DNA of 64,000 nucleotides from Xanthomonas hortorum (GTDB taxonomy: Bacteria > Pseudomonadota > Gammaproteobacteria > Xanthomonadales > Xanthomonadaceae): assembly GCF_002940005.1 (NCBI RefSeq), contig NZ_MDEF01000015.1, one strand, 5' to 3'. Below are positions 17,556 through 26,165 of this stretch, piece by piece. Numbering within the stretch: the stretch's first letter is position 1; the number at the start of each line of letters is the position of its first letter. The position numbers and the translations under genes were made by a program. Under the pieces are notes generated by a model that did not search any database, was not told the origin of the DNA, and saw nothing but the letters and a program-made list of their open reading frames with translations.

Positions 17556-17725
17556 GTCTGGCCCCATCGCGGGCGTCCGCTGCGTTGTGTTGATTGCACG
17601 CCTGGTCTTCCGGCGTGCCCGCCTGCCGCTGCATGGACGGCCGCTTTCCTGAAGTGATGCCTGTGCCCGCTGCTATGCCGCGGCGCATGGCGGTGTTGCC
17701 GTGCCGGCACGGCGAAGGGTTGGTC

Positions 17726-19750
17726 ATGCGTCTGCGGTTATTGAAAACGATGTGGTATGCGCCGTCGTTGGCGTTGGTGTGTTGGCCTGCCTGCCAGGTG
17801 CAGGCACAGGATGCGGCGTTGACGCTGGGCAAGGTGCAGGTGAGCCAGACCCAGCGCAGCCTGAACACGGCGCGCGTGCTGAGTTCGGTGGATGTGATCG
17901 GCGGCGAGCTGCTGCACGATCAACACGTGGATTACAGCTGGGAGCTGCTGATGCGCGCGCCGGGTGTGCAGGTCACCCAGTTCCGCATGGGCACCGATGC
18001 GGGGCGGTTCTCGTTCCGTGGTTTCAATGGCGAGGGACGGATCAATGCGGTGAAGCTGCTGATCGACGGCATCCCCAGCAACGACAATGCCGGTGGCATG
18101 CCGTATCTGGATGCGGTGTTTCCGCAGGACATCAGCGCGATCGAGATCGTGCGCGGCACCAACGATGCACGCTACGGTCTGAATGCGATTGCCGGCAGCG
18201 TGGATGTGCTGACCCGCACCGGCGGTAACGATGGCCGTTTGAGCGTGACAGGCGGCAGCTTCGGCGCACGCGAGGTGCAGCTGGGCAAGGGCTTCGAACA
18301 TGGCGCATGGAGCCAGAACTATGTACTGGCGTGGCGCGATTCCGATGGCTATCGCGACCATGCCGACGCGCGTAAGCGCAGCGTGGCCGGCAAGTGGTTC
18401 TACACCGACCCGGATGGTGCGTTCCGTGCCGGGCTCACCACGCGGTACTACGACAATCACGCGCTGGAAGCGGGTTATCTGGATGCGGCAAGCGCACGCG
18501 CTGCGCCGCGCAGTTCGCCGGATTATGCGCAGGACGATCGCAGCGAACGCCAGCTACGGCAGACCGCATTGCATGCGGACGGCACGCTGGGCGCCGATGT
18601 GCAGTGGAGCGCAAAGGCCTATCAAAACGACTATCGCAATCGGCGTTGGGTGCGGTTTTCCGCAGCCGGCCTGCAGCAGGAACGCGATACCGACGAAACC
18701 CATCGCGGCCTGCTGTTGCGTGGCAACTGGCAGCCGGATTGGGGCGCGCTGAGCGCCAACCTGGAAGCCGGCGTGGATGCGCAGTGGCAGGACAACCAGT
18801 CGCAGCGTTACCGCACCGTGGCGCGCGTGCGCGGTGCGCAATTGCGCGATTGGGATTACGACCTGCGCACTCAGGGTGCCTACGTGCAGGCAGTGCTGAC
18901 ACCGATCGAGCGCCTGCAGGTGGTGCCGGGCTATCGCATCGACCGCGTCGATGGGCAGCTACACGATGTGCGCGCCGGCATTTACGCGCCCACCTACGAC
19001 TACGGCACCATCAAGCAGCCCAAGTTCAGCGCCAGCTATCGGCTGGCCGGGCAAAGCAGCGTGTACGCCAACTGGGGGCGCAGCTTCCAGATCGGCAGCG
19101 GCGACGGTGCGTATCGTCGCCAGCCCGGCAACCTGGGTCCATCGATCAACGACGGCTGGGAGGCCGGGTTCAAGTTCGCTCCATCGGCTGTAATGGACGG
19201 GCGCCTGGCGTATTGGGAACAGCGCGCCTCCGGTGAAGTCGCCACCATTCTGGGAGTGAACGGCGTGGCCGGTGTCGGCGATGTGGCCAACGTGGGGCGC
19301 ACGCTGCGGCGCGGCTGGGATGCGCAACTGAATCTGCAGCCGGCCGAACACTGGCGTGCCTGGGTCTCGTATTCGCGGCAGAAGGCCAGCATCGCCACGC
19401 CCGACCCGAGCGCGCCGGCCACGCGCGGCAAGGAGATCGAAAACGTGCCGCACTGGTTGGCGACTGCCGGGCTGGAGTGGCAGCTCACTTCGGTCGTGCA
19501 GCTGAGCGCCTGGGGCAATGCGCAAGGCGATTATTATCTGGAGCGCAGCAATACGCTGGGCCGCGCCGGTGGTTACGCCCTGCTCAATCTGGGCGCGCGC
19601 TGGAACGTGGATGCGCGCAACGCGCTCAGCCTGCAGCTGCGCAACGTGACCGATCGTGCGTATGTGTACGCGTGGTACGACACGGGAAGTTCCGGTTATT
19701 CGCCGGGCGATGGGCGTGCGTTGTCGCTGTCGTGGGATTGGAGCTTCTGA
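17726..19750 (+). CDS. TonB-dependent outer-membrane receptor (probable metal/siderophore type)
   Basis: 674 residues from the ATG at 17726, which starts a normal signal peptide ending near VQAQD; the longer open frame upstream lacks this. A plug domain (about 40-150, with VLSSVDVIGGELL, LMRAPGVQV and RGFNGEGRINAVKLLIDG) precedes a beta-barrel that ends with the aromatic terminus DWSF. Receptors of this size take up ferric siderophores, heme, copper or cobalamin using TonB energy. The following PepSY membrane protein and preceding DUF2946 protein favour a metal or metal-chelate cargo. The stop overlaps the PepSY start (TGATG). Confidence 0.92.
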   Translation: MRLRLLKTMWYAPSLALVCWPACQVQAQDAALTLGKVQVSQTQRSLNTARVLSSVDVIGGELLHDQHVDYSWELLMRAPGVQVTQFRMGTDAGRFSFRGFNGEGRINAVKLLIDGIPSNDNAGGMPYLDAVFPQDISAIEIVRGTNDARYGLNAIAGSVDVLTRTGGNDGRLSVTGGSFGAREVQLGKGFEHGAWSQNYVLAWRDSDGYRDHADARKRSVAGKWFYTDPDGAFRAGLTTRYYDNHALEAGYLDAASARAAPRSSPDYAQDDRSERQLRQTALHADGTLGADVQWSAKAYQNDYRNRRWVRFSAAGLQQERDTDETHRGLLLRGNWQPDWGALSANLEAGVDAQWQDNQSQRYRTVARVRGAQLRDWDYDLRTQGAYVQAVLTPIERLQVVPGYRIDRVDGQLHDVRAGIYAPTYDYGTIKQPKFSASYRLAGQSSVYANWGRSFQIGSGDGAYRRQPGNLGPSINDGWEAGFKFAPSAVMDGRLAYWEQRASGEVATILGVNGVAGVGDVANVGRTLRRGWDAQLNLQPAEHWRAWVSYSRQKASIATPDPSAPATRGKEIENVPHWLATAGLEWQLTSVVQLSAWGNAQGDYYLERSNTLGRAGGYALLNLGARWNVDARNALSLQLRNVTDRAYVYAWYDTGSSGYSPGDGRALSLSWDWSF

Positions 19751-21453
19751 TGCGCGTATCGACTGCTCAGGGTGCTGGTACCGGGCTGCGTCAGGACAGC
19801 CGCTGGCGCTTCTATCGTGCGGTGTGGCGCTGGCATTTCTATGCCGGCTTGCTGGTGCTGCCTTTCATCATCTGGCTGGCGCTGACCGGTGCGGCGTTTC
19901 TGTATCAGGACGCGATCGATCGCAGCGTGCACCACGGGTTGAAGGTCGTGCCGGTGGGCACGCTGCGGGTGTCTGCGCAGCAATTGGTCGACGCGGCGCA
20001 GCGCAGCGATGGCGGCACCTTGTTCCGTTACACCACGCCGAGTCGTGCCGATGCCAGCGCCGAGATCGGCCTGGTCGATACGCACGGCATGCGGCAGGTG
20101 GTCTATGTCGATCCGTATCGGGCACGCGTGCTCGGCACGCTGCCCGAGCATGGCACCCTGGCCTGGACGATTCGTCGGCTGCACAGCCTGGAGTTGATCG
20201 GGCCGTTTGCGCGCGGGTTGATCGAAATGGCGGCCGGCTGGGCGATCGTGCTGGTGCTGACCGGTATATATCTGTGGTGGCCGCGCGGGCGTCGCGGCGG
20301 GGTGGTGAGCGTGCGCGGCAAGCCGGCGCAGCGGCTGTTCTGGCGCGATCTGCATGCGGTCACCGGGGCGAGTGTGGGCGCGGTGTTGCTGTTCCTGGCG
20401 CTGACCGGCATGCCGTGGTCGTGGGTGTGGGGCGCGCAGGTCAATCGCTGGGTCAATGGGCATGATTTCGGGTATCCGGCTGGGCTGCGGGTGCAGCAGC
20501 CGATGTCGCAGCAGCGGTTGACCGAGACGACTGATCCGGCGTGGTCGTTGCGGCAGGCGCGCGTGCCGGAGTCTGTTGTGCCTGGGCGTGGAGCTGTGGG
20601 GGTGGATGAGGGTTTGCATGACGGGCGGGTGGGTGTGCCGCGGGCGGATGCGGTGCGTGCGGTCGACCCGCACTCCAACCCCCGCTCCGCGCCAGCAGCG
20701 CCGGCGCTCCAAGGCTCGCCCGCCAGTAGCGCGCAAGCGGTGCCTGATCGCCCCGAGGGGAGAGGGGCTAACTTCCATCCTGCTCATGCAGAACATCTGG
20801 AGCCCATAGCGCACATAGCGCACTCACAACACTTGGGACACCTGGAACACTCCGAACACTCCGAACACCCAAGCCAGTCGGAACATGCAGCCCACGGCGG
20901 GACCGGCAGCGTCGCTGCGCCCGGTCATGGTGCGATAGGGCTCGATGCGGCGATGGCGCGGTTCGATGCGCTCGGCATCGTGCCGGGCTACAGCATCTCG
21001 CCGCCGCGTGGCGCCACCGGCGTGTACACCGCCTCGGTGTATCCGGCCGACCTGCAACGGCAGCGCGTGATCCATCTGGATCAGTACAGCGGTGCGGTGC
21101 TGCTGGACATGACCTATCGCGATTACGGGCCGATAGGGCGCGCGCTGGAATGGGGCATCAATGTGCACCTGGGCCAGCAATACGGCACTGCCAATCAGTT
21201 GATCCTGTTGCTGGCATGCGTGGCGATCGTGTTGTTGTGCGTGAGCGCTGCGGTGATGTGGTGGAAGCGTCGCCCGGTTGGCGGGCTGGGCGTGCCGCCG
21301 CTGCCAGCCGAACCACGCACGCTGCGCGGTCTGATGCTGCTGCTGGCGATCTGCGGGCTGATCTTCCCGCTGGTCGGACTCTCGTTGCTGCTGATGTGGC
21401 TGTTCGATCGCTACTGGATGCAGCGCGATCAAACTGGCGTCGCAGCGCCATGA
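19750..21453 (+). CDS. PepSY-associated membrane protein with His-rich periplasmic insert
   Basis: 567 residues from the ATG that overlaps the receptor stop by one base. Four or five membrane helices (near 25-48, 155-178, 205-230, 475-500, 525-550) flank two periplasmic PepSY-type regions, as in the iron-regulated PepSY_TM proteins that accompany TonB receptors and are thought to reduce or release imported metal chelates. The loop between about residues 275 and 395 is unusual: residues about 304-342 are encoded by DNA matching an intergenic repeat (compare 58328-58450), and the next 45 residues are a His/Glu/Ser-rich run (HAEHLEP, HLEHSEHSEHP). The frame stays open through the insert, so it is probably expressed. 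Confidence 0.88.
   Translation: MRVSTAQGAGTGLRQDSRWRFYRAVWRWHFYAGLLVLPFIIWLALTGAAFLYQDAIDRSVHHGLKVVPVGTLRVSAQQLVDAAQRSDGGTLFRYTTPSRADASAEIGLVDTHGMRQVVYVDPYRARVLGTLPEHGTLAWTIRRLHSLELIGPFARGLIEMAAGWAIVLVLTGIYLWWPRGRRGGVVSVRGKPAQRLFWRDLHAVTGASVGAVLLFLALTGMPWSWVWGAQVNRWVNGHDFGYPAGLRVQQPMSQQRLTETTDPAWSLRQARVPESVVPGRGAVGVDEGLHDGRVGVPRADAVRAVDPHSNPRSAPAAPALQGSPASSAQAVPDRPEGRGANFHPAHAEHLEPIAHIAHSQHLGHLEHSEHSEHPSQSEHAAHGGTGSVAAPGHGAIGLDAAMARFDALGIVPGYSISPPRGATGVYTASVYPADLQRQRVIHLDQYSGAVLLDMTYRDYGPIGRALEWGINVHLGQQYGTANQLILLLACVAIVLLCVSAAVMWWKRRPVGGLGVPPLPAEPRTLRGLMLLLAICGLIFPLVGLSLLLMWLFDRYWMQRDQTGVAAP
20667..20776. repeat. intergenic-type repeat copy inside a coding sequence
   Basis: Blocks in order CAACCCCCGCTCCGCGCC, GGCGCTCC, GCGCGCAAGC, GTGCC, TCGCCCC and GGGAGAGGGGCT are shared with the reverse complement of 58328-58450, which is intergenic. 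Spacing between blocks differs. Here it lies in frame within the PepSY gene. Confidence 0.75.
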
Positions 21454-21590
21454 GGGGCGGCATGTCTGCGGCTGCATCGTGCTGAGCATTCGCTGCGGCG
21501 AGGCGTTAATTCTTAAGGTGGCCAGCAGAAACATTCAGCGCGCCACAGCGCTTGAAATTACCGCGAAGAAATCACGACGGGGTGTAGTGC

Positions 21591-22316
21591 TCAGATGTCC
21601 TCGTGAATGCCGCACTCGCGCTTCAGCCCGAAGAAGCGCGTGTCTTCTTCGCGCATGCCGGGTTCCCAGCGGCGCGTGGTGTGGAAGTCGCCGATCGACA
21701 CGTAGCCTTGCTCCCACAGTGGGTGATACGGCAGATCGTGTGCCTGCAGGTATTGCCACACGTCGCGATCGGTCCAGTCGGCGATCGGGCTGACTTTGTA
21801 GCGCTTGCCGCGCTTTTGCACGATCGGCGTCTGCGCGCGGCCGCCGGACTGGCTACGGCGCAGGCCGGTGAACCAGGTGCCCACATTGAGCTCGTCCAAT
21901 GCACGCCGCATCGGCTCGACCTTGCGCAAGTTGTTGTACTGGTCGATGCCGACCATGCCCTGTTCCCACAGACGACCGTGGCGCGCTTCCATCCAGGCAC
22001 GGCTGACCAACGGGCGATACACCTTGAGATTGAGCTTGAGCCGGTCGGCCAGCGCGTCGGCAAACCGGTAGGTTTCCGGGAACAGGTAACCGGTGTCGAT
22101 CAGGATCACCGGAATGTCCGGGCGCTGCTGGGTGAGCAGGTGCAGCGTGACTGCCGACTGCGCGCCGAAACTGGACGACAGCGCCGCGTCCTGCGGGCCG
22201 TGTTGCAGTGCCCAGGCCACGCGCTCGTCGGCACGCAGGCCTTCCAGCTGCGCGTTGAGCGCGTCCAGGTCGTCCAGCGCGGAAGGTGCGATCGATGCAA
22301 CAGGTAGCGCGGTCAT
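21591..22316 (-). CDS. cysH: phosphoadenosine phosphosulfate (PAPS) reductase
   Basis: 241 residues from the ATG at 22316, which overlaps the cysI stop by 3 bases (ATGA); the longer open frame is an extension through cysI. It reduces PAPS to sulfite with thioredoxin. The fold starts with LSSSFGAQSAVTLHLL (phosphate-binding loop) and the catalytic Cys lies in the C-terminal motif KRECGIHE. The extra cysteine pairs that bind an iron-sulfur cluster in APS reductases are absent, so PAPS is the expected substrate, consistent with the APS kinase domain of CysNC. Last gene of cysJ-cysI-cysH. Confidence 0.95.
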   Translation of the reverse strand: MTALPVASIAPSALDDLDALNAQLEGLRADERVAWALQHGPQDAALSSSFGAQSAVTLHLLTQQRPDIPVILIDTGYLFPETYRFADALADRLKLNLKVYRPLVSRAWMEARHGRLWEQGMVGIDQYNNLRKVEPMRRALDELNVGTWFTGLRRSQSGGRAQTPIVQKRGKRYKVSPIADWTDRDVWQYLQAHDLPYHPLWEQGYVSIGDFHTTRRWEPGMREEDTRFFGLKRECGIHEDI

Positions 22317-24019
22317 GCGAGCAATTCCAGGTCGAGGTGACGGTGGGTGGGGTAGGGCGGCAGGGCGATCAGGCCGCTGCGATGCAGAAAGTCGCCGAAG
22401 CCTTCGTCGCCGGCCTGGTCGCGTTCGGCCGCATAGCGCGCCAGCAGCGGTTCCAGCGCGGCGAGGATGTCCGCTTCGGTGATGTTCTCGCGATACAGCG
22501 TGTTCAGACGCTGGCCACGGCGATCGCCGCCCAGCATCAGGTTGTAGCGACCGGGCGCCTTGCCCACCAACGCGATCTCGGCCAGATACGGGCGCGAGCA
22601 GCCGTTGGGGCAACCGGACAGGCGCAGCACGATCGGGGTGTCGGCCAGTCCGTGTTGTTCCAGCAGCGGTTGCAAGGCGGCGCTGAAGTCGGGCAGATAC
22701 CGCTCGGCCTCGGCCATCGCCAGGCCGCAGGTGGGCAGCGACACACAGGCCATCGCGCCGCGTGCCAGTGCGGTGGGCGCGCGATTGCCGGCATCCAGGC
22801 CGTACTGCGCAACCAAGGCATCGACGCGTGCGCGCTCGCTGGCCAGCACACCGGCAATGACCAGATTCTGGTTGGGCGTCATGCGAAACTCGCCGACGTT
22901 CAACTGCGCAATCGCACGCAGGCCGCTCAGATGCGCAGCGGCCTCGGTATCGGCGATGCGCCCGGCCGGCAGCGAGAGAGTCAGATGCCACAGCCCGTCT
23001 TCGCCTTCGACCCAGCCGTAGCGATCGCCGTTGTGTTCGAAGGCGAACCGCTGCGCCGGCTGCAGCGCGAAACCGGCGCGGCGTTCGATCTCGGCCACGA
23101 TGGTGTCCAGACCATGATCGTCGATGGTGTACTTGAAGCGTGCGCGTTTGCGCACTGCGCGGTTGCCGAAGTCGCGCTGGGTGGTGACCACGGCGGTTGC
23201 GAGATCCAGTAACTGATCGCGGGTGACAAACCCAATGACATTGGCCACGCGCGGCCAGGTTTCCGCATCGCCATGGCTGGCACCCATGCCGCCGCCGATG
23301 CTGACGTTGTAGCCGAGCAATTGGCCCTCGCGCAGGATGGCGATAAAGCCCAGATCGTTGGCGAACACGTCCACATCGTTGAGCGGCGGCGCGGCGAAGC
23401 CGATCTTGAATTTACGCGGCAGATAACGGTCGCCGTAGATCGGTTCCTCTTCGCTGCCGGAGCCGGAGACGCGCTCCTCGTCCAGCCAGATTTCGTAGTA
23501 CGCACGCGTATTCGGCAGCAGATGCTCGGACACGCGCGCAGCATCGGCATACAGCGTGGCATGCGCCTGCGACAGCAGCGGATTGGCCGCGACCTGCACA
23601 TTGCGATTGACATCGCCGCAGGCGGCCAGCGTATCGATCAAGGTCGCATTGATCGCCTGCATGGTCGCCTTGAGCTCGCGCTTGATCACGCCATGGAACT
23701 GGAATGCCTGGCGCGTGGTGATGCGCAACGAATGATTGGCATACCGCGTGGCGATGCTGTCCAGCGCCAGCCACTGCGTGGGCGAGATCACCCCACCCGG
23801 CGTGCGCGTGCGGATCATGAACTGATACGCCGGCTCGAGCTTCTGGCGACGCCGCTCATCGCGGATATCGCGGTCGTCCTGCTGGTAGCTGCCGTGGTAC
23901 TTGATCAGGGTCTGATCGTCCTCACGCAACGCACCGGTCACCGCATCGGCCAGGCTCTGTTCCAGCGACCCGCGCAGACGACGGCTTTCGGATTTGATGT
24001 CTTCGACGGAATGGCTCAT
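22313..24019 (-). CDS. cysI: sulfite reductase hemoprotein (beta subunit)
   Basis: 568 residues from the ATG at 24019 (MSHSVEDIKSESRRLRGSL); further upstream the frame runs into repeat DNA and is not likely coding. It reduces sulfite to sulfide with six electrons from CysJ. The siroheme and 4Fe-4S ligands are in the Cys motifs CVSLPTCGLAMAEAER and LSGCPNGCSRP in the C-terminal half, and the two nitrite/sulfite reductase ferredoxin-like half domains are recognisable. Length matches the E. coli subunit. Siroheme would come from the cysG product. Confidence 0.97.
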   Translation of the reverse strand: MSHSVEDIKSESRRLRGSLEQSLADAVTGALREDDQTLIKYHGSYQQDDRDIRDERRRQKLEPAYQFMIRTRTPGGVISPTQWLALDSIATRYANHSLRITTRQAFQFHGVIKRELKATMQAINATLIDTLAACGDVNRNVQVAANPLLSQAHATLYADAARVSEHLLPNTRAYYEIWLDEERVSGSGSEEEPIYGDRYLPRKFKIGFAAPPLNDVDVFANDLGFIAILREGQLLGYNVSIGGGMGASHGDAETWPRVANVIGFVTRDQLLDLATAVVTTQRDFGNRAVRKRARFKYTIDDHGLDTIVAEIERRAGFALQPAQRFAFEHNGDRYGWVEGEDGLWHLTLSLPAGRIADTEAAAHLSGLRAIAQLNVGEFRMTPNQNLVIAGVLASERARVDALVAQYGLDAGNRAPTALARGAMACVSLPTCGLAMAEAERYLPDFSAALQPLLEQHGLADTPIVLRLSGCPNGCSRPYLAEIALVGKAPGRYNLMLGGDRRGQRLNTLYRENITEADILAALEPLLARYAAERDQAGDEGFGDFLHRSGLIALPPYPTHRHLDLELLA

Positions 24020-24021
24020 GA

Positions 24022-24138
24022 CGGGATTCGGCATTCGTGATGGGGGATTGGCAACACAAGGCAGACAGTACGACGACAACACAGCGACCTCGGGAGCCCG
24101 CCGTTACCAATCCCCAATCCCAACTCCCCAATCCCGGC
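24022..24138. repeat. inverted GGGATT/AATCCC repeat between cysJ and cysI
   Basis: The left arm (24022-24054, with CGGGATTCGGCATTCG and GGGGGATTGG) and right arm (24104-24138, with CCAATCCCCAATCCC and CCCCAATCCCGG) are imperfect reverse complements. The element fills nearly the whole 120-bp gap between the two genes. Similar inverted pairs occur at 27084-27186 and 57487-57587. Confidence 0.85.
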
Positions 24139-24139
24139 T

Positions 24140-25987
24140 CTAATAGACATCGCGCGCATACCGCCCCTCCACCTGCAGCTGGGTGAGATACGCCGCTGCG
24201 GCTTCGGCATCGAGTGCGCCGTGGGTGGCAACGATGTCGAGCAGGGCGGCGTGCACGTCCTTAACCATGCCAATGGCGCCGCACACATATACATGCGCGC
24301 CGCCTTGCAGCCAGGCGTAGACCTCGGCGCCGCGTGCGCGCAGGCGATGCTGCACGTAGATTTTTTCGGCCTGGTCGCGCGAGAACGCCAGGTCCAATGC
24401 ATGCAGTTCGCCGCGCTGCAGGGCCTGCTGCCATTCGGCCTGATACAGGAAATCGGTATTGAAATGCTGGGCGCCGAAGAACAGCCAGTTGCGGCCCTTG
24501 GCGCCGGTTTCGGCGCGCTCCTGCACGAAGCCGCGGAACGGCGCCACGCCGGTGCCCGGGCCGATCATCAGGATGTCGCGATCGGGGTCTGCCGGCACGC
24601 GGAAGCGTTCGTTCGGCTCGATATAGACCGGTGCGGTGTCACCTTCGCGCAGGGCGGCAAGAAAGCCGCTGGCCGAGCCCAGATGCGCGTGGCCGTGCGC
24701 CTGGTAGGTGAGTTCGTCCACGACCAGATGCACTTCTTCGCCCACGCGCTTGCGGCTGGAGGCGATCGAGTACAGGCGTGGGGTGAGCGGACGCAGGGCG
24801 GCCAGCAGGCTGCCATGGTCCCAATCCGCCGGCCAGCGTCGCAGCACGTCGATCAACTGGTGATCGGAGAGCAACGACGCTAGGCCGGCAGTCTGGGTCG
24901 GGGTGAGCAGCGTCTGCAGCTCCTCGGCGCGCGCACGCTCGGCATGTGCGGCCAATAGCGGCCGCGACAGCTTGGTCAGTTCGCGCCGGGTGGCAAGCCA
25001 CTCGTTCAAGGCTAGAGTCTCTTCGCCGATGGTGACTGCGGCATGACCATCCAGGCGCAGCGTCTGCAACACTGCATCCACCAGTGCGGGCGGATTGCGA
25101 TGACGGATGCCCAGCGCATCGCCGGGCTCGTAGCTCAGCCCGCTGCCTTCCAGCGAAAATTCCAGATGACGCACGCGCTTGCCGGGCAGTGCATAGACGC
25201 GAAACTGCGGGCCCTTGAAGTCGCGCCCGCTGATGATCTGGTTGGCCAGCACCTCTGCAGCGAACGGGTGCTGATGCGACCACACTGCTGCGGCCGCGCT
25301 GCTGCGCAATGGCGTGATGGTGGCCGAGGGTGGGCCGCTCTTGAGGTGCTCGCGTGCGTGCGTGAGTGCCTGCGCACGCCAGGGTGCGGCGACGCTGTCG
25401 ATATCCAGATCGGCTTCGCCACGCGGCTGCACACGGCTGCCGCCGAGTTCGGCCAAGCGCTCGTCGATGCGGCGCGCAATGCCGCAAAAATCCGCGTAGC
25501 TGGAATCGCCCAGCCCCAGCACCGCGTACTTGAGCTCGGGCAGCTTGGGGGCGCGCCGGCTGGCCAGAAATTCGACCAGCCCGATCGCATCGTCCGGCGG
25601 GTCGCCTTCGCCCTGGGTGCTGATCACCACATACAACAAGCGTTCGCTGGCAAGTTCGCGGGTGGGGTAGGTGTCGGCGCGCAGCAAGCGCACGCTCAAG
25701 CCCGCAGCCTCTGCCTCGGCAGCGATTTGTTCGGCTTCGCGGCGGGCATTGCCGGTCTGGCTGCCGTACAGCACGGTCAGGCGCTGGCTCGCTTGCGCGA
25801 TCGCGTGGGGCTGCCCGCCCGGCAAGAGCGCGAGCGAGCGCGGCGGCTGGCCTTGTGCCAGCCCGGCGGTGTAACCAGACAGCCACCACAGTGACGCAGA
25901 ATCCAGGCCGTCCACCAACCGCTCCAGCAGCGCCTTGCGCTCGTCGGGCAAGGGGCTGGGCGGTAGCGCGGAACTGGCGGCGGTCAT
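24140..25987 (-). CDS. cysJ: sulfite reductase flavoprotein (alpha subunit)
   Basis: 615 residues. It passes electrons from NADPH through FAD and FMN to CysI. A flavodoxin domain (about 70-215, starting VLYGSQTGNARREAEQI) is followed by a ferredoxin-reductase module with the FAD motif RLYSIASS, the NADPH-binding GPGTGVAPFRGF and a C-terminal YVCG-type motif, ending RYARDVY as in CysJ proteins. First gene of the minus-strand cysJIH set and divergent from cysD, so one control region (25988-26165) serves both. Confidence 0.96.
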   Translation of the reverse strand: MTAASSALPPSPLPDERKALLERLVDGLDSASLWWLSGYTAGLAQGQPPRSLALLPGGQPHAIAQASQRLTVLYGSQTGNARREAEQIAAEAEAAGLSVRLLRADTYPTRELASERLLYVVISTQGEGDPPDDAIGLVEFLASRRAPKLPELKYAVLGLGDSSYADFCGIARRIDERLAELGGSRVQPRGEADLDIDSVAAPWRAQALTHAREHLKSGPPSATITPLRSSAAAAVWSHQHPFAAEVLANQIISGRDFKGPQFRVYALPGKRVRHLEFSLEGSGLSYEPGDALGIRHRNPPALVDAVLQTLRLDGHAAVTIGEETLALNEWLATRRELTKLSRPLLAAHAERARAEELQTLLTPTQTAGLASLLSDHQLIDVLRRWPADWDHGSLLAALRPLTPRLYSIASSRKRVGEEVHLVVDELTYQAHGHAHLGSASGFLAALREGDTAPVYIEPNERFRVPADPDRDILMIGPGTGVAPFRGFVQERAETGAKGRNWLFFGAQHFNTDFLYQAEWQQALQRGELHALDLAFSRDQAEKIYVQHRLRARGAEVYAWLQGGAHVYVCGAIGMVKDVHAALLDIVATHGALDAEAAAAYLTQLQVEGRYARDVY

Positions 25988-26165
25988 TTGGATCCGGGGG
26001 CGTTGATGAGACCAGTGATGTTATGGAAACGTTGCGGCGGCCAGAAAGGATGAGCCGTTATCGCGTTATGCCGGCCGCTTATTTGGGTGCGGGCTGCCTG
26101 CGCCACACACTGCGGCGCCTTGCCCTACCATCGGCTGGTCTGCCCGCCGACGCCACGACACCCCG
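25988..26165. promoter_or_regulatory. divergent promoter region cysJIH / cysD-cysNC
   Basis: 178 bp between the two cys operons. GTTATGCCGGCCGCTTAT (26065-26082) is partly palindromic around GCCGGC, and its reverse complement resembles 12981-12996 in front of cysB. It is a plausible CysB-binding segment, on shared sequence and context only. Confidence 0.45.
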
